From Aureimonas psammosilenae (GTDB lineage Bacteria; Pseudomonadota; Alphaproteobacteria; Rhizobiales; Rhizobiaceae), in assembly GCF_009176975.1 (NCBI RefSeq), contig NZ_WEZG01000002.1:186001-250000 (forward strand): a stretch of DNA of 64,000 nt, in the 5' to 3' direction. The notes under the pieces were generated by a model. That model was given only the letters and a program-made list of their open reading frames with translations. It had not been told where the DNA came from and did not search any database. The translations under genes and the position numbers were made by a program. Shown here one piece after another: positions 53,855 to 62,050 of the stretch (position 1 is its first letter; the number at the start of each line of letters is the position of its first letter).

Positions 53855-53944
53855 CCGCTAACACTCCGATCGGAACTCGTTCGCCGAAGTCCGGCGCCGA
53901 TGTCATTGGTAGCCAAGCTTGAAGCCGGCGAAAAGGGCGAGGCC

Positions 53945-54505
53945 CTACGGAGCCGGCTTCACCTCGGGCATACGCGCCTTTTCCGCCTCGTCGAGGGTGA
54001 GCGGCAGGACGAAGGGTGTGCCGGCGAAAGCCTCCGCGCCGCGCCCGATGGAGCGGATCGCCTCCACCATGCGCCCGCCGCGCCCGAGCTTCTCGTCGGC
54101 GAGCGCGATGAGCCGCGCGTTCGGGGTCGCGGTCGGCGCGCGTCGGCGCAGTTCCTTTGCCAGTTCCCGCTCGTCGAGGTCCGGGTTGATGGCGATGGCG
54201 AGGATATAAGCGGAGGCGGTGGAGCGGCTGATGCCGGCGAAGCAGTGGATGGCGAGAGGCGTTTCGCGATCCCACCGGCGGCCGAATTCCAAGAGCCGGT
54301 CGAGATGCTCGGCGCCCGGCAGGATCATGCCTTCCGTCGCTTCCACGATGTCGTTGACGCCGATGTAAAGGTGGCGGTCTTCGGCGATGGAGGCCGGGCG
54401 CTCCACCGGCGTCCCGACATTGATGATCGTCAGAACGTCGCGCGCACCGTGCTTCTCGACGGTGGCGGCAAGATCGGCGAGCGAGGAAACCACGAGATAG
54501 GTCAT
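53945..54505 (-). CDS. Dual-specificity/tyrosine protein phosphatase family protein
   Basis: 186 residues. The phosphate-binding loop HCFAGISRSTASAY has catalytic Cys88 and Arg94, matching HCx5R. A possible general acid Asp lies near residue 52 (IGVNDIVEA). This is a compact cysteine phosphatase, cytoplasmic by lack of a signal. The gene starts 3 bp before the stop of the HD hydrolase gene on the same strand, in a three-gene run ygfZ, HD hydrolase, phosphatase. The target is unknown. Confidence 0.87.
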   Translation of the reverse strand: MTYLVVSSLADLAATVEKHGARDVLTIINVGTPVERPASIAEDRHLYIGVNDIVEATEGMILPGAEHLDRLLEFGRRWDRETPLAIHCFAGISRSTASAYILAIAINPDLDERELAKELRRRAPTATPNARLIALADEKLGRGGRMVEAIRSIGRGAEAFAGTPFVLPLTLDEAEKARMPEVKPAP

Positions 54506-54508
54506 GCC

Positions 54509-55141
54509 TTAGACGGTCTTTCGAAGGGAGCCGCGAGCTTCAGCGGCGGTCTGGTCCAGCGCATGGAAGCGCGCGATGAAGGCCGCGCCGATCTCGGATG
54601 CGGGTCTTGGCGCGAAATCGAGATGAAGCGTGGAGCCGGCGGGCGGGGCGCCGAAGATCGCTGCTGCTTCCTCGTGCGAGAAGCCGGCAAGGTTCGTCGC
54701 CTCGTGAAAGGCGGAAAGCTTGTCGGCCGCCTTGATCGCGCGTTCCAGCGCCTTCGGCAACACCGCGGGAAGGCCGAAGCGCAGGTGCACCGCCGCCTGG
54801 AGGCGCTTCTCGACGCTTTTGTAATCGCCGCCCATCACCGCCTTGAAGGGCGAGATCATGTCGCCGATGACATATTCCGGCGCATCGTGAAGAAGCGCGG
54901 CGAGACGGGCCAGCGGATCGCTGTCGCGGGCGGCGACGATGGCCTCCACGGCCAGCGAATGCTGCGCCACCGAATAGGCATGGTCGCCGCGCGTCTGGCC
55001 GTTCCAGCGTGCGACGCGGGCGAGACCGTGGGCGATGTCCTCGATCTCGATATCCAGCGGTGAAGGGTCGAGAAGGTCGAGCCGGCGGCCGGACAGCATC
55101 CGCTGCCAGGCGCGGGGGCGGGAGCCTGCCGTTCGGCTCAC
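54509..55141 (-). CDS. HD-domain hydrolase (YfbR-like nucleotidase)
   Basis: 210 residues with a GTG start at 55141 overlapping the ygfZ stop by 4 bp. The HD metal site is spread over DHAYSVAQHSLAVEA (His61), LLHDAPEYVIGDM (His85-Asp86) and IKAADKLSAFHEA (late Asp). The spacing and the E-Y-V-I-G-D stretch resemble YfbR, a 5'-deoxynucleotidase. Activity on dNMPs is likely but not shown. The gene lies between ygfZ and the phosphatase gene. Confidence 0.85.
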   Translation of the reverse strand: MSRTAGSRPRAWQRMLSGRRLDLLDPSPLDIEIEDIAHGLARVARWNGQTRGDHAYSVAQHSLAVEAIVAARDSDPLARLAALLHDAPEYVIGDMISPFKAVMGGDYKSVEKRLQAAVHLRFGLPAVLPKALERAIKAADKLSAFHEATNLAGFSHEEAAAIFGAPPAGSTLHLDFAPRPASEIGAAFIARFHALDQTAAEARGSLRKTV

Positions 55142-55989
55142 GCGTCGTCCTCGGCTCCGGGCGGGGCAAGCGCGGGCAGGGCATAGCCCGCCCATTCGGG
55201 AATGGTGAGGTCGAGAAGAGCGCCATCGGCCGAGATCACCGCGCCATCGCTCAGCGCGCCGGCGAGGCGGTCGATCCGCACCATCGCGACGCCTTCGCTG
55301 CCGACCGCGGAAAGCACGGTGCCGAGCACTTTGTCGCCGGCCCGGATCTCCGCGCCCGGCGTCAGATGTCCGTCGGCTTCAACCAGCATCAGGCGGCGGC
55401 GTGCCGTGCCGCGATGCTGCAGGCGCGACACCACTTCCTGGCCGACATAGCAGCCCTTCTTGAATGAAACGCCGCCGTTCTGGTCGAGAAGCACATCGTG
55501 CGGGAAAACGTCGGAAGACGGAAAGTCGCGCTCGGCTTCCACGACGCCCGCGCGGATGCGACGGGTCGCGAAATCCGCTTCCGAGCCTTCCGCGACCCCA
55601 CTCGGCGCTTCGCCGTAACTGCGAAAAACAGTGTCGCCGGGGAAGCGGCGGTCGATCGCTCCGCCGTTCGGTCGGGCTTCGTCCCAGACCGCGAAGACCT
55701 TTTCCTCGGTCGGCCGGATATCGACCTTCGAGCGCAGCTTGTAGAGGGTCAGGCGCTTGGCGAGGTCGCCGCGCGCGCCCGCCGCTACGTCGATCCGATA
55801 TCCCTCGTCGGTGCGGCCGAGAAGGAAGTCGAAGAGAATCTTGCCCTGCGGCGTCAACAGCGCGGATGGGCGCATCTCGTTCTCGCCCACCGCCTCGACA
55901 TCGGAGGTCACGAGGTTCTGGAGAAAATCTTGAGCCTCTTCGCCTGAAACGAGAAGCGTCGCGCGGTCGGCGAGAAGTGTCTGTGGCAT
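55138..55989 (-). CDS. ygfZ: Folate-binding protein YgfZ (Fe-S cluster repair/GcvT-like)
   Basis: 283 residues from the ATG at 55989. The diagnostic motif KKGCYVGQEVVSRLQHRG, with conserved Cys180, is present. The N-terminal GcvT-like domain starts LLADRATLLVSGEEAQDFLQ. YgfZ/IBA57 proteins bind folate and help maintain certain Fe-S enzymes. It is the first gene of the three-gene minus-strand run and divergent from pyrC with 80 bp between the starts. Confidence 0.92.
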   Translation of the reverse strand: MPQTLLADRATLLVSGEEAQDFLQNLVTSDVEAVGENEMRPSALLTPQGKILFDFLLGRTDEGYRIDVAAGARGDLAKRLTLYKLRSKVDIRPTEEKVFAVWDEARPNGGAIDRRFPGDTVFRSYGEAPSGVAEGSEADFATRRIRAGVVEAERDFPSSDVFPHDVLLDQNGGVSFKKGCYVGQEVVSRLQHRGTARRRLMLVEADGHLTPGAEIRAGDKVLGTVLSAVGSEGVAMVRIDRLAGALSDGAVISADGALLDLTIPEWAGYALPALAPPGAEDDA

Positions 55990-56069
55990 CTGATCCGTCG
56001 CCTCGCTTGCTTTGCCGGCCCGGTCTACGTAATCCCACCGATCATCGGCGACAAGCAAGGAGCGGTCCT

Positions 56070-57398
56070 GTGGCGCAGAGCTTCGATCTCGTTCTGAAGA
56101 ACGGCACCGTGGTCAACCATGACGGCGAGGGCCAGCGCGACTTGGGGCTGCGCGACGGTCGCATCGCCTTCATCGGCTCGATCGACGGCTCCCAGGGGGG
56201 CGAAGTGGTGGACTGCACCGGCCTTCATATCCTGCCCGGCGTGATCGACAGTCAGGTGCATTTCCGCGAGCCCGGCGCGACGCACAAGGAAGACCTGGAA
56301 ACGGGCTCGCGCGCCGCCGTGCTCGGCGGGGTGACGAGCGTCTTCGAGATGCCGAACACCAATCCCCTGACGACAAGCGAGGAAGCGCTGGCCGACAAGG
56401 TGGCGCGCGGCCGCCACCGCATGCATTGCGACTTCGCCTTCTGGGTCGGCGGCACGCGCGAGAACGCGCCTGATGTCGCCGAACTCGAACGCCTGCCGGG
56501 CGCGGCCGGCATCAAGGTGTTCATGGGCTCCTCCACCGGCAGCCTTCTCGTGGAGGACGACGAGGGTGTGGCCTCGATCCTGCGGCGCACGCGCCGCCGC
56601 GCCGCCTTCCATTCCGAAGACGAGTTTCGCCTGCGCGAGCGGCTGGGCGAGCGCATTGAAGGCGACCCGTCCTCGCATCCGGTCTGGCGCGACGAGGAAG
56701 CGGCCCTGTCCTGCACGCGGCGCCTCGTCGCCATTGCCGAGGAAACCGGGGCGCGCATCCACGTTCTTCACATCTCGACGGCCGAGGAGATCGGCTTCCT
56801 GGCCGAGCACAAGCGGCTGGTGACGGCGGAAGCGACGCCCCATCACCTGACGCTGACCGCCGACGACTACGCCCGGCTCGGCACGCTTCTCCAGATGAAC
56901 CCGCCGGTGCGGGCCAGCCGCCACCGCGACCGCATCTGGGAGGGCATCCAACAGGGCGTCATCGACGTTCTCGGCTCCGACCACGCGCCCCATACGCTGG
57001 AAGAAAAGGCCAAGCCGTATCCTGCCTCGCCCTCCGGCATGACCGGCGTTCAGACGCTCGTGCCGGTGATGCTGGACCATGTGGCGAACGGCCGGCTGTC
57101 GCTCGCCCGGTTCGTGGACCTGACCTCGGCCGGGCCGCAGCGCATCTTCGGCATCGCCGGCAAGGGGCGCATCGCGGCCGGCTACGACGCCGACTTCACC
57201 GTGGTCGACCTGAAGCGCCGTCGCACGATCGAGAATTCCTGGATCGGCTCGCGCTCGCAGTGGACGCCGCACGACGGCCGCGACGTCACGGGTTGGCCGG
57301 TCGGCACCGTGGTTCGCGGACGCCGCGTGATGTGGGAAGGGGAGATCACCGCGCCCGCCACCGGCGAGCCGGTGCGCTTTTCCGAAACCGGCGCCTAG
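56070..57398 (+). CDS. pyrC: Dihydroorotase-type amidohydrolase (PyrC)
   Basis: 442 residues with a GTG start at 56070 (caaggagcgg upstream). An amidohydrolase barrel. The first metal motif reads IDSQVHFREPG, with Gln62 in place of the first His of HxH and His64 retained. A candidate carbamylated Lys149 is in GIKVFMGSSTG, further ligands are His181 and His234, and Asp304 is in LGSDHAPHTLEEK. The Q-x-H variant occurs in other proteins annotated as dihydroorotase, so I keep the call. It would close carbamoyl-aspartate to dihydroorotate. The stop codon TAG belongs to the end of the 162-bp repeat. Confidence 0.85.
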   Translation: MAQSFDLVLKNGTVVNHDGEGQRDLGLRDGRIAFIGSIDGSQGGEVVDCTGLHILPGVIDSQVHFREPGATHKEDLETGSRAAVLGGVTSVFEMPNTNPLTTSEEALADKVARGRHRMHCDFAFWVGGTRENAPDVAELERLPGAAGIKVFMGSSTGSLLVEDDEGVASILRRTRRRAAFHSEDEFRLRERLGERIEGDPSSHPVWRDEEAALSCTRRLVAIAEETGARIHVLHISTAEEIGFLAEHKRLVTAEATPHHLTLTADDYARLGTLLQMNPPVRASRHRDRIWEGIQQGVIDVLGSDHAPHTLEEKAKPYPASPSGMTGVQTLVPVMLDHVANGRLSLARFVDLTSAGPQRIFGIAGKGRIAAGYDADFTVVDLKRRRTIENSWIGSRSQWTPHDGRDVTGWPVGTVVRGRRVMWEGEITAPATGEPVRFSETGA

Positions 57399-57559
57399 AG
57401 CCTGTTTGGAAACTCCGAGGTGGAGGGCCGACGAAGAGTTTTTCGGCTTCCGGGCGGAGGCAAACGCAGTCGATGCCGGCGGCATCGGCGAGGATCGCCG
57501 ACAAATCGGAGCCGGAAAAGAACCGTCGGACCGACCCGGCGGAGTTATCAAATAGGGTC
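57398..57559. repeat. 162-bp palindromic repeat, copy 1 (between pyrC and a convergent gene)
   Basis: Imperfect long inverted repeat. The left end GAGCCTGTTTGGAAACTCCG pairs with the right end around 57540-57559. The inner arms (for example cgacgaagagtttttcggct against its complement near 57510-57530) also pair, so the whole element can fold into one hairpin. A 35-nt core (57461-57495) is identical to that of copy 2 at 61936-61970 and at the same offset of 63. Flanking triplets are CTA on the left and TTA on the right. It supplies the TAG stop of pyrC. Confidence 0.85.
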
Positions 57560-57572
57560 TTAGAAGGCCGGA

Positions 57573-58466
57573 TCAGTCGCCGGCGACGAAGAACTGGAGC
57601 TTGCCGTCCGGCGAGATGCCGACGCGGTAGAAGTTGTAGGCGCCGAAGCCCAGCATTTCCTGGTAATCGCCGGCGGTGACGAGCTCGAAAAGCTCCACCT
57701 TCTGCTGCTTGGTCAGCTTGTCGATGGCGACGCCCGCGAAATAAGGCCAGACGAAGATCTCGTTATCCGTGCCCGGCTCGTTGCGGGTGTGGCCGGATTG
57801 GAGGACTTCGAGGAGGATCGCCATCACCTCCACCCCCTCGCCGTCGCCGGAGATGGATTTGAGGTAGTCGATCGGGTCGCCTTCCACACCGCCGAAGCTG
57901 AGCACCGTGCCGTCTTCGCCCGGCTCGATGAACTCGCGCAGCTTGTCGATCTCGCCGGTCTTGGCGATTTCGAGAAGCTTGGCACGCAAGGTTCGAACGG
58001 GGGCGGGAAGGTCGGCGTCGCCGTAGAAGACGTCGGCCGGCGGGCCGGCGGGGGCGGTCGGCGTCGCGGCCTGCGAAGCGGCCGGATCGGTGCCTTCCTC
58101 ACGGTCGCCGGTGGTGTCCGGCGCGGGCTCAGCCGCGTCCGGCGGCGCAGGCGTCTGCGGGGCGGCCGGCGTTTCTGCCGGAGCCGCGGGCGCCGCCGGT
58201 GCTGTCGGTGTCGTCGCGGGCGGGGCGGTTTCCTGCGTCGGAGCGGCGGGCGCGGCCTCAGCCGGGCGCGTTTCGTTTTGCGCCTCGCCCGCAGGCGGGA
58301 TGGGCGGCAGCGACAAGGGCGGCAGGGGCGTCGATATCACCCCGTCCTGGTCCGGCGCCGAGCCGTCCTGCCTGCCGATCTGGGAAAAGGCGTGCGAAGG
58401 CAGGCTGGCCGAAAGCAACAGCCCGGCTGCAAGCGAAACTCGAGCGAGCGATCTGATCGCGGTCAT
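57573..58466 (-). CDS. Exported protein with Pro/Ala-rich linker, unknown function
   Basis: 297 residues. A signal peptide (about 1-26) is followed by a low-complexity Pro/Ala/Thr/Glu linker (about 45-140), then a globular C-terminal domain (about 145-297) with PVRTLRAKLLEIAKTGEIDK. It ends NFYRVGISPDGKLQFFVAGD. I recognise the C-terminal domain only as a conserved rhizobial unknown. The linker would let it reach across the periplasm or cell wall. It converges on pyrC with the repeat between them. Confidence 0.75.
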   Translation of the reverse strand: MTAIRSLARVSLAAGLLLSASLPSHAFSQIGRQDGSAPDQDGVISTPLPPLSLPPIPPAGEAQNETRPAEAAPAAPTQETAPPATTPTAPAAPAAPAETPAAPQTPAPPDAAEPAPDTTGDREEGTDPAASQAATPTAPAGPPADVFYGDADLPAPVRTLRAKLLEIAKTGEIDKLREFIEPGEDGTVLSFGGVEGDPIDYLKSISGDGEGVEVMAILLEVLQSGHTRNEPGTDNEIFVWPYFAGVAIDKLTKQQKVELFELVTAGDYQEMLGFGAYNFYRVGISPDGKLQFFVAGD

Positions 58467-58509
58467 GGGGCGAACTCCGTCGCGCCTGCCCGTGAAGGGC
58501 AGGGCGGCG

Positions 58510-58770
58510 TCAATGAAGATTGCGGTCGGGTCGGAACTCGCCGTGCTGAATACGCTCGCGAAGGCCGTCGACCATGGCGATCACGGTGTCCTCGCCATGC
58601 AGGCGAACGAGTTCGGTCAAGGCGGTGGAGATGGCGGTCTCGGCCAGAATCTCCGCCTCGATACCGTCCGAAATCCCGTCGGCCCAGGCTTCGCTGTGAT
58701 ATTCGAAGGCGACTTGCTTCTTTTCCGCCTCGATCATCGCATCGAGCTCGACGTTCTGCGGATCGATCAT
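58510..58770 (-). CDS. Small acidic cytoplasmic protein, unknown
   Basis: 86 residues from the ATG at 58770 (gagaggaa upstream). The composition is acidic and helical (IDPQNVELDAMIEAEKKQVA, EAILAETAISTALTELVRLH-like). It has no signal peptide and no known motif. It lies 43 bp upstream of the Pro/Ala-linker protein on the same strand. It looks real because of its ribosome-binding site and helical pattern, but I cannot assign a family. Confidence 0.6.
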   Translation of the reverse strand: MIDPQNVELDAMIEAEKKQVAFEYHSEAWADGISDGIEAEILAETAISTALTELVRLHGEDTVIAMVDGLRERIQHGEFRPDRNLH

Positions 58771-58873
58771 GAGTATTCCTCTCATTCGGCCTTGCGGCTT
58801 CATTCAGCGTTAAGCTCCTATCACGAACCGTCGCCCCGCGAGCGGGAGAATGCGACGATCCTTGGTGGAAGCG

Positions 58874-59311
58874 TTAATTTCCATAGCGGGCTGCGATATC
58901 GCGGCTGAGATCCGCCCCTTCCTTCTGGTAGCGGGAGGCCGCGAGCCGCGCGGCAGGGGTGCAGCGGCGATACACGGAGGCGAAGGCCCGGTAGCCGTTG
59001 TTGAAGCTGGCGACCAGCGCTTCGCGGTCGGGCGCGGCCGGCGATTGCGCTGTAAGAAGGTCGTTCATCCGCTCGCGCCAAAGGCCCGCCTGCTCGTCGC
59101 CGCAAAGGCCGCGCAGGAAATGCACCGAGCCGAGGATGTTCGCCAAACGCGAGAGCGGCTTCATGAAGGGTGCCTCGACCGGCTTCACCGGCGCGGCGGC
59201 AACAGCGGGAGCGGCTTCGGTCTTGGCGGAGCCTTGGGCATGCACGTCGCCGCACGCCATCGCGACCGACGCGGCGAGAATGCCCGAGACGAGGATTCGA
59301 GACCTGTGCAT
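58874..59311 (-). CDS. Exported TIGR02301-family protein
   Basis: 145 residues from the ATG at 59311. A signal peptide (MHRSRILVSGILAASVAMAC, through HAQG) precedes an Ala/Pro linker and a helical domain with LANILGSVHFLRGLCGDEQA, WRERMNDLL and FNNGYRAFASVYRRCTPAAR. It ends in YGN. This is the pattern of TIGR02301, small periplasmic rhizobial proteins of unknown role with two conserved cysteines. Confidence 0.8.
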   Translation of the reverse strand: MHRSRILVSGILAASVAMACGDVHAQGSAKTEAAPAVAAAPVKPVEAPFMKPLSRLANILGSVHFLRGLCGDEQAGLWRERMNDLLTAQSPAAPDREALVASFNNGYRAFASVYRRCTPAARLAASRYQKEGADLSRDIAARYGN

Positions 59312-59419
59312 TGCAGCAAGCTCTCCGCTCCCGTTAAAACAAATGCAAGACCTGTATGGGCCGGGGCCGCGATCTCGGCCTTCCTGCGCCATTCGCGCAA
59401 CAAGCATCGGCAAAGGCGG

Positions 59420-59848
59420 TCAGATGCCGAGAAGATGCTCGCGATGAGCGCTTTCCACGATCCGCCGCAAGCCCGACGTCAACCGATCGGCCGCCTCCAA
59501 CGCCACGAGTTCTTCGACCGCGACGAAGCGAACCGACAGGGCGTCGTCCGCCGCCACCGGCTCTACGCCGGGTCGCAGGGCCTCGCTCGCCCGGTGGACG
59601 GCGATCACGACATGCACGTCGTCTTCGATGGCTTCATGCAGGCAGAAAAACGTGAAGCGGTCCACGGCGAGGCCGGTTTCCTCGCGCACTTCCCGCGAAA
59701 CGGCCGCCGCCAGATGTTCGCCGAACTCGACGCGGCCGCCGGGCAGGCTCAGCTTGCCCTGGAACGGCGCGTTGCGGCGTTCCACGAGAAGGATCTGGCC
59801 GGCGCGGAAGATGCAGGCCGACGTGCCGAGGATAGGTGTTCGAGTCAT
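59420..59848 (-). CDS. NUDIX hydrolase
   Basis: 142 residues from the ATG at 59848. The NUDIX box is complete at 38-60: G-x5-E-x7-REVREETGL, with Glu44, Arg52, Glu53, Glu56 and Glu57. The N-terminal SACIFRAGQILLVERRNAPF, with a following LPGG, resembles ADP-ribose or nucleotide pyrophosphatases of the MutT type. The substrate is not predictable. It sits alone, 108 bp after the TIGR02301 start on the same strand. Confidence 0.9.
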   Translation of the reverse strand: MTRTPILGTSACIFRAGQILLVERRNAPFQGKLSLPGGRVEFGEHLAAAVSREVREETGLAVDRFTFFCLHEAIEDDVHVVIAVHRASEALRPGVEPVAADDALSVRFVAVEELVALEAADRLTSGLRRIVESAHREHLLGI

Positions 59849-59942
59849 CGCGCCGTGATGTGGCGCGTTTCTCGGCTGGAGCAAGGCGAGGGCGTGCGCG
59901 CTGGCCGCCTTGCGCCATGAATGGCGGTCCGTCGTTCGAAGA

Positions 59943-60113
59943 TCAGTCGTAGTGGGCGGCGACGCGGCGCGGCTGCGGCGCGGCCTTCTTCTTGGAGAAC
60001 GTCTGGTTCGCGCCGGCGATCGCGGCGATGCCGATCTCGCGATACTTCGCAAGTAGATCGACTTCCTTCTCGCGCTGGCTCTTCGATCGGAACTGAATGA
60101 CGTTCTTCGACAT
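59943..60113 (-). CDS. Small basic protein, unknown
   Basis: 56 residues from the ATG at 60113. It is strongly basic (MSKNVIQFRSKSQREKEVDL, then KYREIGIAAIAGANQTFSKK, and an Arg/Pro tail ending HYD). There is no membrane segment or signal. It could bind nucleic acid or ribosomes by charge, but I do not recognise it. An inverted repeat, GTTTAGC/GCTAAAC, lies 66-97 bp upstream of the start. Confidence 0.55.
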   Translation of the reverse strand: MSKNVIQFRSKSQREKEVDLLAKYREIGIAAIAGANQTFSKKKAAPQPRRVAAHYD

Positions 60114-60178
60114 GGTTCTTCTCCCAATTCGCTGCGGCTTCTGCCGCGATGGGTGTAGGAAAGCGGATGATTTAGACA

Positions 60179-60210
60179 GTTTAGCGGCACGAGGTGAACG
60201 CCAGCTAAAC
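60179..60210. promoter_or_regulatory. Inverted repeat GTTTAGC-N18-GCTAAAC upstream of a small basic protein gene
   Basis: Seven-base arms at 60179-60185 and 60204-60210; adding GGC and GCC extends the stem with one bulged base. It lies in the 276-bp divergent gap between the small basic protein and cysS. It may be an operator or a leader hairpin. The rest of the gap is AT-rich and otherwise featureless. Confidence 0.35.
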
Positions 60211-60389
60211 ATGGATAATTTTATCTTTCACATTCAGGTGTCGTTGCAGCGCCGCCACAAGGAGAAGTTAAACACGGCTAGGTTTCGTTTGTTATTCTTT
60301 TGTGAACGATGTTTGCCATCGCCGCGCTTTTTGGTTAGCGGCAGGCGACGGATAAGGCCGCGCCGAAACGGCGCTTCGGAGACCTTGAC

Positions 60390-61823
60390 ATGGACGACGG
60401 CTTTCGCGGCCTGACCCTGACCAACACGATGACGCGGGCGAAGGAGGCGTTTCACCCGCTCGATTGGCGCGACGCCGGTCTCGCCGAGGCGGATCGGCGC
60501 GTGCGGATGTATGTCTGCGGCCCGACGGTCTACGACTTCGCCCATATCGGCAATGCGCGGCCGGTGATCGTCTTCGACGTTCTGTTCCGCCTGCTTCGCC
60601 ATCTCTACGGTGAGGCGGCGGTGACCTATGTCCGCAACATTACGGACGTGGACGACAAGATCAACGCGCGGGCCGTGCGCGATTTTCCGGGCCTGCCGCT
60701 GAACGAGGCGATCGCCCGCGTCACCGGCCCGACCGCCGAGCGCTTCGGCCGGGACGCGGCGGCGCTCGGCTGCCTTTCCCCGACGGTGGAGCCCCGCGCC
60801 ACCGCCTTCGTGATCCCGCGCGGCGACGGCTCGCCGGACATGGTCTCTATGATCCAAACGCTGATCGCGCGCGGCCACGCCTACGAGGCGGCCGGCGAGG
60901 TCCTGTTCGATGTCGGCTCCATGCCGGAATACGGCGCCCTGTCGCGCCGCCGTCTGGAGGATCAGCAGGCCGGCGCGCGCGTCGCGGTGGAAGCCCACAA
61001 GCGCAACCCCGCCGATTTCGTGCTGTGGAAGCTGTCCGACGAGAACGAGCCCGGCTGGGACAGCCCCTGGGGGCGCGGCCGACCCGGCTGGCACATCGAA
61101 TGCTCGGTGATGTCGGAAGCCTATCTCGGCCCCGTCTTCGACATCCACGGCGGCGGGCTCGACCTGATCTTCCCGCACCACGAGAACGAGATCGCCCAGT
61201 CGCGCTGCGCCCATGGCACGCATTCCATGGCCGAGATCTGGCTGCACAACGGTTTCGTGCAGGTGGAAGGGCGCAAGATGTCGAAGTCGGAAGGCAACTT
61301 CGTCACCATCCACGACCTTCTGGAAACGGATGCCTTCGGCGGCCGGCGCTGGCCGGGCGCGGTGCTGCGCCTCGCCATGCTGATGACGCATTACCGCGAG
61401 CCGATCGACTTCTCGGTGAAGCGCTTGGAAGAGGCCGAAGAACTCCTGACCGGATGGCGTCGCGCCACGGAGGGCGCGGGCGACGGGCGGCCCAGCGAGG
61501 CCTTCGTCGCTGCGCTCAGCGACGATCTGGCGAGCTCCGCCGCCATCGCCGAGCTTCACGCCCTTCGCCGCAGCGATCCGGCCGCCTTGAAGGCGAGTGC
61601 CGCGCTGATCGGGCTCGACCTTTCCCCGGTTCGCGTCGAACTGGCGCTGTCGCCGGGTGAGATCGAAGCGCGGATCGCGGACAGGCTGGAAAAGCTGAAG
61701 GCGAAAGACTTCGCCGCAGCGGACGCGATCCGCACTGAACTCACCGAAAAGGGCATCCAGCTCAAGGACGGCAAGGACCCGGCCAGCGGCGAGCGGGTGA
61801 CGACCTGGGAGGCTAAGGTTTGA
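60390..61823 (+). CDS. cysS: Cysteinyl-tRNA synthetase
   Basis: 477 residues. The class I signature is [20 protein letters not shown], with the zinc Cys43 and HIGN at 52-55. The KMSKS loop [18 protein letters not shown] is near 294-312. Zinc ligands recur in [13 protein letters not shown] and [12 protein letters not shown]. The length is normal. It charges tRNA-Cys. The second copy of the 162-bp repeat begins 50 bp after the stop, and a toxin-antitoxin pair follows in the same direction. Confidence 0.97.
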   Translation: MDDGFRGLTLTNTMTRAKEAFHPLDWRDAGLAEADRRVRMYVCGPTVYDFAHIGNARPVIVFDVLFRLLRHLYGEAAVTYVRNITDVDDKINARAVRDFPGLPLNEAIARVTGPTAERFGRDAAALGCLSPTVEPRATAFVIPRGDGSPDMVSMIQTLIARGHAYEAAGEVLFDVGSMPEYGALSRRRLEDQQAGARVAVEAHKRNPADFVLWKLSDENEPGWDSPWGRGRPGWHIECSVMSEAYLGPVFDIHGGGLDLIFPHHENEIAQSRCAHGTHSMAEIWLHNGFVQVEGRKMSKSEGNFVTIHDLLETDAFGGRRWPGAVLRLAMLMTHYREPIDFSVKRLEEAEELLTGWRRATEGAGDGRPSEAFVAALSDDLASSAAIAELHALRRSDPAALKASAALIGLDLSPVRVELALSPGEIEARIADRLEKLKAKDFAAADAIRTELTEKGIQLKDGKDPASGERVTTWEAKV

Positions 61824-61872
61824 GCGGCGGCATTGTGAAGGTGAACCAAGCGGACTAAGTTCGGTGGACTAA

Positions 61873-62034
61873 GAGTGCCTAACAATACCTCCGGGCGGAG
61901 GATGGCTGGAGGATTTTCGTTGTCCCGCGAGGCGCCAAACGCAGTCGATGCCGGCGGCATCGGCGAGGATTGGCAACGAAGCGGGCGACGAAAAGACCCG
62001 GCCAGCCGACCCCGCGAGGTTTTGTTAGGCGCTC
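61873..62034. repeat. 162-bp palindromic repeat, copy 2 (between cysS and phd/vapC)
   Basis: Self-complementary over its length. The left end (61870-61891) and right end (62016-62037) match as inverted copies at 19 of 22 positions. The element is bounded by the direct triplet TAA (61870-61872 and 62035-62037), a likely target duplication. The central 35 nt (61936-61970) are identical to copy 1. Within the ends, GCCTAAC and GTTAGGC also fit the outer consensus of integron attC sites. The antitoxin start lies 16 bp beyond the right boundary. Confidence 0.85.
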
Positions 62035-62050
62035 TAAATCGAGGATACCC

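Noticed and set aside
52181-55063. Plus-strand frame of 960 codons opposite three minus-strand genes
   Set aside because: It crosses three genes with clear signal peptide, phosphatase and HD motifs on the other strand. Its own translation has no recognisable pattern.
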